Positions 1-10,410 of a DNA stretch of 43,668 nucleotides are shown here, piece after piece. Position numbers and translations under genes: made by a program. Positions within the stretch are counted from its first letter, which is position 1, and each line of letters starts with the position of its first letter. Source of the stretch: Rhizomucor pusillus. Taxonomy: Eukaryota; Mucoromycota; Mucoromycetes; Mucorales; Lichtheimiaceae. The stretch covers positions 718 through 44,385 of the forward strand of contig FWWN02000163.1 in assembly GCA_900175165.2 (NCBI GenBank), read 5' to 3'. Under the pieces are notes generated by a model. That model was not told the origin of the DNA. It did not search any database and worked only from the letters and a program-made list of their open reading frames with translations.

Positions 1-229
1 GAGGAATAAGCCCTGAGATGCAACCCCCAAGGGAAACACTAGACATACCTGCTTGTAATATGTTGCTTGCAAGAACAGAGTGAACAGTTTTAGGAGGATG
101 GCAATAAGAAGCAAGTACGCGTAAAAAACAGCCGCGTGTAAGTAGAGCGTGCTTTCAACAAGCTTCCAAAAACGAGTCGTGTTGATCGAGGGGGTTGCTA
201 TCCATCTTATTCTCTCTTTCTGTTTTTAA
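1..229 (-). CDS. Partial membrane-protein gene running off the left edge
   Basis: On the minus strand one frame stays open from about 229 to the window edge (roughly 75 codons). It encodes a strongly hydrophobic stretch around FYAYLLLIAILLKLFTLFL (about 65-125), flanked by charged and aromatic residues, which looks like one long transmembrane segment. There is no ATG in this frame inside the window; an AAAACAG acceptor-like sequence near 222 could mark the start of an exon. The family is not recognised. It could be the last exons of a small integral membrane protein or a chance open frame, since composition alone can produce one hydrophobic run. The 3' end and stop lie outside the window. Confidence is low. 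Confidence 0.3.
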
Positions 230-492
230 CACTGTCACGGATTTTGTAAACAGTTTAGCATTAATCCAATATCGTGCAGTGCCACAGACGTAAAGATGCG
301 TTTGGCCCTAGCTGAATTTATTGAGACTCCAACAGTAATAGAAGGAAAGGTATGGGAGATGTGACGATTTAGGGAAAAAAAGGCAAGGTGCACATTTTTG
401 GCGGGATAGATAGGAGGATTGGAGAAAAGGGTTCACACATAGAGAGAGAATGAGTGATGCAGCCCTCATTCAAGGAAAATAGGCTAGGTCCG

Positions 493-500
493 TATAAAAG
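493..500 (+). promoter_or_regulatory. TATA box upstream of the ankyrin gene
   Basis: TATAAAAG lies 118-125 bases upstream of the ATG at 618 and is followed by a pyrimidine-rich leader (about 520-600). This fits a TATA-driven start with a leader of roughly 80-90 nt. Position and motif are seen; use as a promoter is inferred. Confidence 0.5.
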
Positions 501-617
501 AAGTGATCCTTCCTTTGCAACCTTTTTCTCACTCGCCTCTATCTCTCTTTCTTTTTACATTTAAAACTCTTACTACTATTTTCTTTTTCCGCTCCTTGTT
601 GAAAAATATACCCAAAC

Positions 618-1433
618 ATGGCGTCGCCAACAACTTGTTCTCTTTCAAGTATGGACGATAACACCATTGTCGAAACGACAGGTTCAGGGAAAGAGGAGCA
701 GCAGCAGCGACCCATCCGCAGTGCCAAGGAGATCCTCCTTGAGCTTATACAAAAAGTAGAAGTCGACGATATGCGACGAGCGATGCGAGCTGAAGTGAAA
801 CGACTGCTTGCAGACCACGAGCGGCTAGTAACAATGCTGCAGCAGCGTTCAGAGATACTAGAGCATGAAAATGACGAACTCAAGATTGTATCTTCCGAAT
901 CACAGCGTCGATACGAAAAGGCCGTGCGCGAAATGCAGTTTTTCAGGCACAAGTACGATAAAGCCATGGAGTTAAACAAGCAATATCTCTGCCAGCGGCC
1001 GCGCAGTTTATCAATAGGCTCGACTTCGTCGGATGAGCTGGATCGTCATCCGCCTTTGCCCGAACAGCAACTCAAGCATCAGTCTCAGCATTTACAAAAC
1101 TATCCGCTAACTCCCACCAGCCCGCAACCGACTTGTCTGCCTGGAGCTATCGATACCACCACCTACGAGCGTGCAGCCGACCAGTACGGACGACCAAAGA
1201 CTACATCCATGCCGTCACGCTCCTCATCCACATCCACCAACTCGTCGTCTGCCAACTCGGTGGGTCAGTGTTGGCCAGGTACGCCCATGGCTACACCTTG
1301 CACAGACCCAACACCGCCTGTCCCGCGCCGTCGTCAAAACTCAACAGCTGCTAGCGTGCACAGTGCACAGTCAACAAGCACGGATGGGAACAAGGACGGC
1401 AAGACGCCAAGAAGGAAACGGTCTTGGCAATCA

Positions 1434-1504
<71 letters not shown>

Positions 1505-2690
1505 TTCAAGTGGTGGAACCAGTGCGTCCAACCCACCACCTGTTGCAACAAGCTCAACCGCTACCGCGTCATCCAGCAACAGCGCTCCAACTACAGCGGT
1601 GCACTCTGTTCCCATGACACCTGTGCGTTCCAGCACAGCCACAAATGGCTACACCGGTGCCTCGCTCATACAGCAGCGACGTGTTGATCCGCTTATCTTT
1701 GGTGGTTCGGATGCTCTCTGGGAGACGATTGCCAAAAGCAAAGGCAGCGACGTCACGGTCGAGAAGATTATCAGCAACTTTCTGCGCCGGGGTGGCTCGC
1801 CTAATACAGCAAAGCAGTCTGCGTCCGCCAATGCTGTCAAGTACGGATATGGCATGATCCACGCATTGATTGTCACCAAAGCCCCTGGATCACTCGACCT
1901 GTTGCTGCAGCAAGGGGCCAATCCAAACGTCATGACGCTCAGTCAGGTGGAAGACGACAAGGTACTTTGTGTATAGATACTTCCACGTCAATTGCATGAA
2001 TAACTGACAGCGAACACTTGTAGGTCACTCCATGCTACTTGGCTGCATCTGTAGGCTGGCTCACAGGATTGCAAAAGCTCGTTCAAGCTGGAGGAGACCT
2101 TCTGGCTGCACGCGGCGCCGGTGTCAAGAACAAGACCGCATTGCACGTCGCAGCCGAGCACTGCCATGCAGCAGTGGTGGAATACATTGTGGGCGTTACT
2201 CAGGGCGCTTTGAATCTGGAGGAGGATAGTAATGGTAGGAAAAAAATAAGAGCATTTTTTCCATTGGCTCAAATACTAACTTTATGCAACTTCCTATTTA
2301 TTATTTTCGTTGTACGTAGGTGCAACCGTACTTCACTATGCATGCGCTTCAGGTCATACGGATCTGGTCTCCTTCTTGGCAAGATCATGCCAGATACCGG
2401 TCAACCAGCCAGACCACCGAGGAGAATTGCCATTGCACTGGGCAGCGCGCCATGGTCGGTTAGAAGTAGTCACTCTGCTTGTTGAGCGATGCGGATGTGA
2501 CTTTAACGCGTATGTTCCACGCAAGGTCGGCACACCCCTGGACCTAGCCAAGGCAAACGGGCACAAACGACTGGTGGATTATCTCAAGGGCCTCGGTGCA
2601 TTGACTGCCAAGAAGGTTGACAAGCGACGAGAAGAAGAATTGGCGAAGGGACACTTGGAATCAACTCTAGCAAAAAACGGATTCTCTTAG
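618..2690 (+). CDS. Ankyrin-repeat protein with coiled coil and poly-Gln tract
   Basis: Three exons: 618-1961, 2024-2234, 2320-2690 (641 aa). The N-terminal region (about residues 35-125) is charged and heptad-like and probably forms a coiled coil. A long Ser/Thr/Pro-rich low-complexity segment follows, with 23 consecutive Gln (1434-1502). The C-terminal half carries ankyrin-like repeats, seen as KTALHVAAEHCH, ATVLHYACASGHTDLV and GELPLHWAARHGRLEVV, then a TPLDLAKANGH repeat and a Lys/Glu-rich tail. Both introns have GT-AG ends and restore the repeat register exactly, which fixes the model. Ankyrin repeats mediate protein binding; no catalytic domain is visible, so partner and pathway are unknown. 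The start has TATA and a short leader upstream. Disordered Gln-rich plus ankyrin architecture could suit a scaffold or regulatory subunit, but that is speculation. Confidence 0.85.
1434..1502 (+). repeat. CAG/CAA trinucleotide tract encoding 23 Gln
   Basis: An alternating CAG/CAA array inside the ankyrin gene. The CAA interruptions make it less slippage-prone than pure CAG, but length polymorphism between strains is expected. Antisense and out-of-frame readings give poly-Ser, poly-Cys or poly-Val shadows that are not genes. Confidence 0.95.
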
Positions 2691-3114
2691 TAATCGCATA
2701 CTATTTAAATTCACTTACACCACAACAACAAAAGCCTACATGCGTGTGTTGCATTTTGTGCACGTTTTCCCTTCTAAACTCGTCTCTTTCCCCTCTTCCG
2801 ATCTCCTCTTGTTCTCCTCCCCACGATTGCTCCTATTCTCTCTACCTATCTCTCTCTTTATTATTACATTGATCTCGTTCTCGTTACCTTTTATCCTTAG
2901 TTTTCCCCCTTACTTTTGTATACTAGTATCATTAAAAAGTTCGTTTGCTGTGTTGCTTAATATGCTATTTGGGGGATCGAGTAGCTGTTCACGTGTGGCA
3001 ATCCTGTCAAGTGGCGGAGGAGGAGGAGGGCCGCTGCTGCTGTTTCGATTGCCTCTTTCTTCCTTTGCAACCATAACAACAAAAACATATCTTGCACCAG
3101 TTGCCCTTCCAACA
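2691..3114 (+). other. Intergenic leader of the kinase gene, T/C-rich
   Basis: Between the ankyrin stop and the kinase ATG. From 2755 to 2960 the plus strand is strongly pyrimidine-rich, typical of fungal promoters and leaders. A frame open from 2740 through the kinase start gives implausible Leu/Ser/Phe-rich sequence, so it is read as untranslated. Confidence 0.6.
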
Positions 3115-5803
3115 ATGCCGATTCGACATGTCGCGGATCAATTTCGCACAAAATGGAAGCGGTCGAGCAAAACGGATGTGTCGGCGACCACCGAGTCTCA
3201 TCCGCCATCTTCCACTCCATCCCGGGTTACTGACAAAGGGACAGCGCCAGCAGTAACAGCTCCACCAACCACGACGGCAGCACCAACAACTGCAAAAAAG
3301 TCCGCAAAGACAACAGCCGGACCTCCACCGCCACCTAACCCTGACTATGGACTGAGAGGTATCGGCGAGTACCAGTTTGTAGAAGCACTCGGTCAGGGCA
3401 AGTTTAGCAAGGTTGTTCTCGCCAGGCATTACTTGACGGGCGAGAAAGTAGCCATCAAGGTAACTATTCTCCTCTAACTTCATTCATGCATAAATTATTA
3501 TCGTCTTGTACACATATTATTCCTATTTTCATTGTCTCTCGCTGCGAGGGATCATCGTCTGCCCACATTGCTGTTGTCGAAAACATCGTGGGCTCGAACC
3601 CCTTTTATCTCTCTACCTCTTTCTTTGGTCTCCCGGCAGGAGCTCCGGTTACTAAATGTTACTATGCCCTTTTTTAGATGATCGACAAACGTATGCATGA
3701 TTACCGCATTCTTTCACGGCTGGTCCGAGAAGTATCGCTTATGGAAGTTCTGGACCATGAAAACATTGTCCACTTGATCGAGACATTCGAAACAGCAGAT
3801 TCATTGTATCTTGTTATGGAGTATGTCCCAGGAGTCAATCTCGATGAGCATCTGCAGCAACGACCAAACCGCGCACTTTCTGAGAACGAGGCTCGCAAGA
3901 TATTTAGACAGATTGTCGCTGCTGTTGATTATTGCCATTCGCGCTGGGTCGTCCATCGTGATCTCAAGGTATACATGCAGACTTTTCCATTCTTCAACAA
4001 CTCCGTTGCTGATTTAAACAGGCACCCAACGTGCTGCTTACGGCAGATGGACAAGTACGCCTAGCTGATTTCGGGCTAGGTAACAGATTCGGAGTGCAGC
4101 GGCTCAAGACAATCTGTGGTATGCAAAAGTGGTGGTGGCCTGTGCATTGTGACACCATCCAACTAATCTTGTTAAAGGATCTATGCTGTATTACAGCCCT
4201 GAGATTATCACAGGCCAAAAGTATGTAGGCCCGGAAATCGATTGCTGGTGCCTTGGCATCCTGCTCTTTCGAATGACCGCCGGGTTTGAGCCATTCGGGC
4301 ATGCACGCAGTAAGTGGCCTGTATACCCTGGTCTAACGAAACAATGTTACTCACTTTTAATTTTCAGCCGTAGGAGAACTTAAAAAGGATGTTGTCGGCG
4401 GCAAATACCCGATGCCAGGTCACTTGAGCGAGAGTCTTCAAAATACTATACGCAAATGCTTGTCGTTGGATCGGCGACAAAGGCTCGGCGTTAAGCAAGC
4501 CTTAGCAGGAGATCCATGGCTGAACGACCACGGCAGATTAAGCGACCCCTTTAAAGCAGAAGCCGACGATGCTGTGCAACTGCGTACGGATAAAGAGCTG
4601 GCGAAACGCGATATGGAAGAAGAGGAGCGAAGAGGATTCCGCATTCGAAAGACGCCCATCTACCACCCGATTAACACATCAATTTACTTCACTGGCACCA
4701 TACCCGCTACGCCTGATTTAGAGGAAAATCTAAAGGCACTGGACTTGATGCGCGCCGAACTCTTCCAAGCCGTACGGTCTATCATTGATCAGGTTCAGTT
4801 ACGACCTTTACAGAATGTCAGTCTAGTAGAAATCAAATCTCCTATCAACCACATTTTTCGAAAGTTCAAACCATCTTCCTCCTCCTCACCCGACAGCTTG
4901 TCCCTCCGCAAGACTACATCTACACTCAACATTTCGCAATTGTACAAACGGGTCACCAAAGATCAAATTAACTATTATTCACTGGAGCACAATGTCCGGG
5001 CGATATCACCCACCACCGCCGTTTCCGGCTATTCCTCCGCGACGCTGTCGACGTTCTCACTTGAAAACAATGTGATTGCCGGGCAGCAGGGCAGTCAAGA
5101 GCAGGATGCATTCGAATTAATATTGTTGGTGCGATCTGCATGTGAATTGCTTGGCGTCACTTACAAGCACGAAAGCAAGACCCAGCTGCTTTGCATACTC
5201 ACCATGCGCAACCATGTTGAGAAGCCGTCTAGACGGCGCAGCGAAGCTGCAGGTGGCGGATCGACGCTTCAATCCGGTATGCATTCAGGGACATCGGTTC
5301 CAAAGCAGCGACGGCGCAGCCACTTGTCGCACGACAGCGCAAGCAGTGTCGGTAGTGAGCGAAGCTGGGCCGAGCGATGGCATCGCGGTCTTCGACGGAT
5401 ATCGTTTCCACTGTTGCACCAGAGTAACCATGCACCGGCGCAAGGGATATGGTCAAACTCGATCCATCTCAACAGCTCCGCTGCGCCTGGAAGTATGGCA
5501 AGCACGGGCCAACATCAACAGCAGCGGCAACAGCAGCAGCGCGAGCAACAAGATAATTCATCACCTATACCCGTCATGTCTGAAGATGGCACTGCCACGT
5601 TCACCATCGAGGCGTTTTCTGTGCCGCTGCAAAAGAAGGTAGAGAACCACCGTCGCATTGTCGCCGTTCGATTTTCCAACGTCAAAGGGTCACACAAGGT
5701 GTTCAAACTCGCGACGGGATGGATCAGCAGCGTGCTCGCCTCGTCGAACTCCAATGTATCACTCAATTCATCCTCTTCCTCCTCCTTCCAGATACTCAAA
5801 TAG
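3115..5803 (+). CDS. CAMKL-type Ser/Thr protein kinase with C-terminal KA1-like region
   Basis: Five exons: 3115-3459, 3678-3968, 4022-4118, 4178-4309, 4368-5803 (766 aa). The kinase domain (about residues 84-345) shows the glycine loop GQGKFSKV, VAIK lysine, HRDLKAPN catalytic loop, ADFGLGNRF magnesium loop and TICGSMLYYSPEI activation segment. Two positions are unusual for AMPK/MARK/Kin relatives, which normally read HRDLKxEN and CGSPxYxAPE. A Glu/Arg-rich linker and a long Ser-rich tail follow. The last 60 residues (VPLQKKVENHRRIVAVRF to KLATGWISSVLA) resemble a KA1 membrane-binding domain. All catalytic residues (K, HRD, N, DFG) are present, so it should be active. Intron 1 (218 bp) is by far the longest intron in the window. 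Closest role: polarity, septin or morphogenesis checkpoint kinases; the exact orthologue is not decided. Confidence 0.85.
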
Positions 5804-6012
5804 GTATACCTCTGTCTTTTCTTCTTTTTTGTTGTTTTTTGTTCTGTATGTATAACTTTTATCAATCCCCAACCCTATATATCCCACGCAAAACCCCGTC
5901 CTTTTATTTCCTTTTCTTTCTCCACAAGAACCCAACCCGCACAAATTATATACATATATATGTTCTTGTGTGTGTATCACCCTGCTGTGTGCGTTCTTTG
6001 CAACTTTTGTTC

Positions 6013-6282
6013 CTAATGAAGAACATGAATTCCTGTTGTAACCAATATCAAGAACATCAACAGCGACGATGCTGGGAATATCAATGTACGGCTGCTGCTC
6101 GATTTGTGCACAGCGTATTCTTGCCTGGGCGACGACAGTTCGCGTGGAGAAGCGAGTGACATGGATGCAACGTTTGGTGTATACAGGACAGGTGCGTACC
6201 GTGTTGAATGTCTTTGTTCTTGATGGATGGATGCTGCTGAATAGAGCTGCTGCTGCTGGGAAGCCGATCCTTTCTCCAGTGC

Positions 6283-6323
<41 letters not shown>

Positions 6324-6763
6324 CTTCCTCGTATTGCATATTATCATCGTCATCGTCATCGTCGTCGTCGTAATAATTGTCTGTTAACTCGGGTATTTGC
6401 TGCTGCTGCTGTGCAACCTGGTCGTTTTCTACTTCGTCGTCTTCTTCGTCGTCCTCGGAAGCTACAAACTCCTGCTCCGCTTCTTCGCTGTCCTCGTCAT
6501 ATATCATAGCAGCATCGTCATCGTTATCGTTGTCATCATCGGCTATTTGAGGTCCCAGAAAATCGACCGAACTGTCATCATCCAACGCTGTTGCTACAAT
6601 GATGGATTGAGCATCGACGCCTCCTACAAAATGTCCAAGATATCTCTTTTAATAATCACACTTGTAGGATCCTAAGAACGATGATAAGGGTACTTGAAGC
6701 CACATGGACTGTGGAGAGCACGGCAAGTAGAAGGACACAAAACGATAGTGTCTGCGTTTGCAT
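6013..6763 (-). CDS. Small acidic secreted protein, predicted GPI-anchored
   Basis: Two exons on the minus strand: 6763-6694 and 6623-6013 (226 aa). Exon 1 encodes a textbook signal peptide, MQTQTLSFCVLLLAVLSTVH. The 70-bp intron (GTACCC...TTGTAG) joins it in frame to a region very rich in Asp, Glu and Gln with runs of nine Asp and 13 Gln (6283-6321). The C-terminus is a Ser cluster (KSSSSR) followed by a hydrophobic tail with no charged residues after it, ending GIHVLH, the layout of a GPI attachment signal. Without exon 1 the second exon has no ATG, which would hide the gene from simple ORF calling. No known domain is recognised; a cell-surface or wall protein is the likely class. It is convergent with the kinase gene (209 bp between stops) and divergent from IST1. 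Confidence 0.65.
6283..6321 (-). repeat. TTG/CAA trinucleotide tract, 13 Gln on the minus strand
   Basis: Thirteen perfect TTG units (CAA on the coding minus strand) within the GPI-protein gene. Nearby GTC/ATC arrays (about 6345-6372) encode the Asp run. Pure CAA tracts are prone to length variation. Confidence 0.9.
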
Positions 6764-7405
6764 GTACGGGTTAACGTTGTGAGATAGGGTCTGCTTCCCA
6801 GACTAAATAGTTGTAAAAGGGAAAAAGGATCGATTGGCAAGTTCGAAGATTTGCTACTGTTATTGTTGATTTTTACATGCATAGTGTTTGTATGTAAGTT
6901 CACCGGAGGAAGTCATCTCGAGTTCGATTCACGTTGAGCTTCGTGCCTACTAGACCTATCTCTTAGCACCATCAAGATCAAAAGTATTGCACTACACAAC
7001 CAAGTGGAAGGATCGGTGTAAGGTGTTCACACATATTTTTTTTGTATTTTCTGTATAGTATATTGTATATTGACTAGATAGAAATGAGCAAACGAGTAAG
7101 TAACATCATGCTTTGCAGAGCTTTCTTGTTTGTTTGCTGATTAAAACGCAGTTATTGTTTGCTACTAAAGCAGTTTGTATCTATTATATCATACATCACT
7201 AGCAGATATTGTCTTTATGAGACCCTTTGTTTCTTATCTTAAACATCATGTGTAGCAGCTATTCGTTGATCTATGTCTATTCACTTGCAGCAGGAGAGCC
7301 TGTAGCTTTGTGAGACAGTTTTAACCGGAGCTTATTGTCCTCTAGTAGGCTGTTTTCCGGGTTTTTGCATAACGTCGACCTCCTCTTCTCTCACGTTAAC
7401 CACTC
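6764..7405. promoter_or_regulatory. Divergent intergenic region, GPI protein / IST1
   Basis: This 642-bp AT-rich interval separates two divergent ATGs and must hold both promoters. I see no conserved motif, RNA gene or credible ORF. A GTTCGATTC sequence at 6921-6929 resembles a tRNA T-loop but lacks a pairing stem. Confidence 0.5.
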
Positions 7406-8557
7406 ATGTTCAATCCGAACCGTCTCAAGGTTCAGCTCAAGCTGTCCATAAACCGGCTCAAGATGCTGCAAGCAAAGAAAGCGTCCTTGAATCAGCACCT
7501 GCGCCGGGAAATCGCGACGTTGTTGGATAAGGGCAAAGTCGAGAGTGCGCGTATCAGGGTCGAACATATCATTCGAGAAGATTTGCTCATGGAGGCCATG
7601 GAAATGCTCGAACTTTACTGCGATCTTTTACTTGCTCGTTTCGGACTTATCGAACAGTACAAGTACGTTGTATGTTTCTTCTGGGAGACGTGATGTCAAG
7701 ATATTAACGAATAATATATAGAACGTGCGATCCAGGTATTCTTGAGGCTGTTGTTACACTTATCTGGGCATCCCCTCGAACAGATGAAGTCAAAGAACTT
7801 GTAGCTGCAAGTATCTTTGGATCGACACCGTATCTCCTTCCTCTGACCCCTTCGATTGTTAGATCAGGGATCAGTTCGCGGGCAAATATGGCAAGGAATT
7901 CGTGGTCAATGCACTTGACAATACAGATGAAATGGTTAACCCGAGGGTAACTGCTTCAAAATCAGAGTAGCGCACTGAGGATTGTGTGTGGCTCACGCGC
8001 GCTGGTGCTGCTAGGTACTCCAAAAGCTGCAAGTTAGTGGACCTGATCCGTACCTAGTGGAACGGTATTTGGAAGAAATTGCAAGATCATACGATGTGCC
8101 GTGGGCTTCAGATATCCTCGTAGCGGAGGAAACAAGTGAAAACGATGATAACGATGATGGAAGCGGAGGTGGAGGAAGAGTAGAGGAGGTAAAATTTGTA
8201 ACTTTCATGTTCCTTTGTTAGACACAGAAACTGAAACTTGGGCACAGCAACCTTTGGAACCTCCATTGCTAGCAAACCCGGTATCTGAAGCTACTCTCGG
8301 AACTCCCAAAGTTTGTACTTATTCGACTTGCTCTATGGATGTTTACTGACGAATTTTACGTAAAGGACGGAATTGTCGCAAGTCCTCCCGAGAAACCGCC
8401 ATCGCCTACTTTGGACCTTCCCGAAATTCCCAGTAACCTGCCCCCTTTGAAGAAACCGACATCCTCTCCAGCAAGTCAGAAATCACCGTCGACAAGCAAG
8501 AACGCAGATGATTTTGATTCTCTTGCAAAACGTCTGGAGGCCTTAAAGCGGAGATAA
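7406..8557 (+). CDS. IST1: IST1-family ESCRT-III regulator
   Basis: Six exons: 7406-7662, 7722-7806, 7863-7946, 8015-8188, 8248-8310, 8366-8557 (284 aa). The N-terminal helical domain matches Ist1/IST1: FNPNRLKVQLKLSINRL, a basic KGKVESARIRVEHIIRED helix, LELYCDLLLARFGLI, and the LVERYLEEIA plus YDVPW block. Ist1 binds ESCRT-III (Did2/Vps60) and Vps4 and tunes membrane scission in endosomal sorting and cytokinesis. The C-terminal part is Pro/Ser-rich, and the last residues (FDSLAKRLEALKRR) look like a MIT-interacting motif for Vps4. Intron 2 (7807-7862) is best read as GC-AG (GCAAGT donor), giving LVAIRDQF; a GT donor at 7801 would drop two residues. The stop is only 86 bp from the convergent palmitoyltransferase stop. 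Confidence 0.9.
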
Positions 8558-8643
8558 GGAAAAAGAGCGCGAGGCACAGCGGTGTATTGTTTCTGCAAGG
8601 GGTATATACCAGAGAGTTTATTTTATCTATTTTACACACAAAG

Positions 8644-10410
8644 CTAGTCTTCTTTGGAGGCTTTTCCAGAAACTGGTGCCTTAGACAATTTTTGTTGATA
8701 TGCCGCTAACGGCACACCATCATCACTATCGTAATAATCATCTGATGTTTCTGTCTGATGATGATGATGATGATGCATTAAATGCTGTCGTTCAGACAGG
8801 ACGCCTTGTTCACCGTTGTCCCATGCGTTAGCATCATATTCGTAGTAATCTTCATCTGTACCTCCCGACAAGTCCATCACACGATCTTGCATCCATTGAG
8901 TCCGTTCTTCAAACATTTGCTCAGTTTCGACTTCGGCGTCACTGTCAGTAATATAGCTGCCAGAGTCATAGTAATCTTCCACAGAGTCGATCTCATCGTC
9001 AGAGATAGAATCGTTATCCAATGTTTCCAATGGCTCGGATTCAGTTTGCATGTTGTTCAGCATACGCATCCTGTCTTCGAGGGTGATTTCACGAACCAGA
9101 TATCCTTCAGAATCTCGACGCACGAGGTGAGGCGCTCGTCGTGTCCGTCTAAGCTCCTTTTCCTGCTGTCGTTTGTATCGCGATGAAAATATAGAAGGTC
9201 GTAAGTCATCAGGATCGCGTGGTGGCCAGCAATATGGTAACCGAGGATCTACAGACACGATATGAGCTGAGTAAAGAAGCCCAAAATTGCAACTATGCAA
9301 ACAAAGCTTACCGGTACCAGGGCGCACAGGAAATGTCAGACCGTCTCCAACGCAGCGCTGCGGCACCATCCACAGCAACGGGTTGGAGCCCAAGACAGCA
9401 CAGATGTTCCTGTACAATCCAACGTCGTACGGATAATTGACCTAAGCGCAGACTAGTCTTCAGCAAACCCATCCTTCCCAACCTCGAGTGTTTCACCTTA
9501 CCGGTAATATTTTGCCTCGTCGAATAAGCGATTTAACTTTGCTTCTCTCCCAGCTTTCAATAGATGACTGGTTCTTGGACATACAGTACAAATGATATAC
9601 ACTTAGAACACCAACACAGAATATGACAATGAATGCCAAGATGAAGTTCAAGACAAGGAATATGACCTCGGTTGTGCTCGGTTCGGCTTGAAACTGTGTG
9701 AATCTTTTGTCAGTCTAGAGCTGCGACTCGATCTCGCAAGGTATTCCTCTGATACTTGCGCGAAAATGTCGAATGTCATCCATGATCCTTCGTACCCGCC
9801 AAATTAGTAATCCGAGCGCGTAACCGCATGCGATATCCACGTAAAGCACAAAGCGCACAAAGTGTCCATAATTATCGTTGCCAACACAGTTGCTGATCCA
9901 GGGGCAGTGATGATCCATCTTCAAAACGCATCGACGGCAGTAACGACAGTGGTGTGTTCGAGGAGGTTTGTACGTTTTGCAGCTTTTACAGAATCGCGGG
10001 CCGGTCATACCGGTATCGGTTGCACGCATGTCACTTTGTCGCCAGCGCTTTTTACTTGCAACGTCGTTGTTACCGCCGCTGTCATCTTGGTTGGGTGCAA
10101 ATGTCGAGTAAGGCGGCTCCTGGAAGGATGTTTTGTGTGTGTGAGCGTGTGCGCGCGAGATGAAGCGAGAAGCAGAAGAATTGCTTACCCAGCCCACAGG
10201 AACCCTGCCAGGATCAGTTGAGCAAGCTAAAAAATAATTGTAGTAGACCAAAAGGACAAGCACGTTAAAGGGTCCTAGCAGCTTCAGCGATTCGGCATTC
10301 CAACCGCCCAGGGCAGGCAAGAAGATGAATAGCTGCGATGAATAGGCGATCGTTGCGATCAAGAGCGATACGCCTACAACGAATATCCAGCCCGGAATCC
10401 GTTCAAGCAT
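8644..10410 (-). CDS. PFA4: DHHC palmitoyltransferase, Pfa4 type
   Basis: Five exons (minus): 10410-10189, 10119-9756, 9686-9502, 9441-9312, 9248-8644 (501 aa). It transfers palmitate to Cys thiols of membrane proteins; Pfa4 acts at the ER and in yeast modifies chitin synthase Chs3. Two N-terminal transmembrane helices, the Cys-rich domain CKSCKTYKPPRTHHCRYC with catalytic DHHC at residues 143-146, two further helices, then the Pfa4-type NYPYDVGLYRNI and WPPRDPDD blocks. The frame upstream (to 10491) starts with TTG, so the ATG at 10410 is chosen. Intron 2 (9755-9687) could instead use a donor at the Trp-Arg codons near 9790; the CAAG acceptor used here is weak but gives TEPSTTEVIF. The acidic, Tyr-rich tail and a natural His6 run (8759-8776) are not part of the core domain. 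Confidence 0.88.

Noticed and set aside
2740..3114. N-terminal extension of the kinase from 2740
   Set aside because: The translation is Leu/Phe/Ser-rich from a pyrimidine-rich leader and unlike any kinase N-terminus; ATG 3115 begins plausible sequence.
3575..3615. tRNA-like B box in kinase intron 1
   Set aside because: The T stem pairs only three bases and no matching acceptor or D arm exists upstream.
6905..6945. tRNA T-loop-like GTTCGATTC
   Set aside because: Flanking bases do not form a T stem, and no cloverleaf can be drawn.
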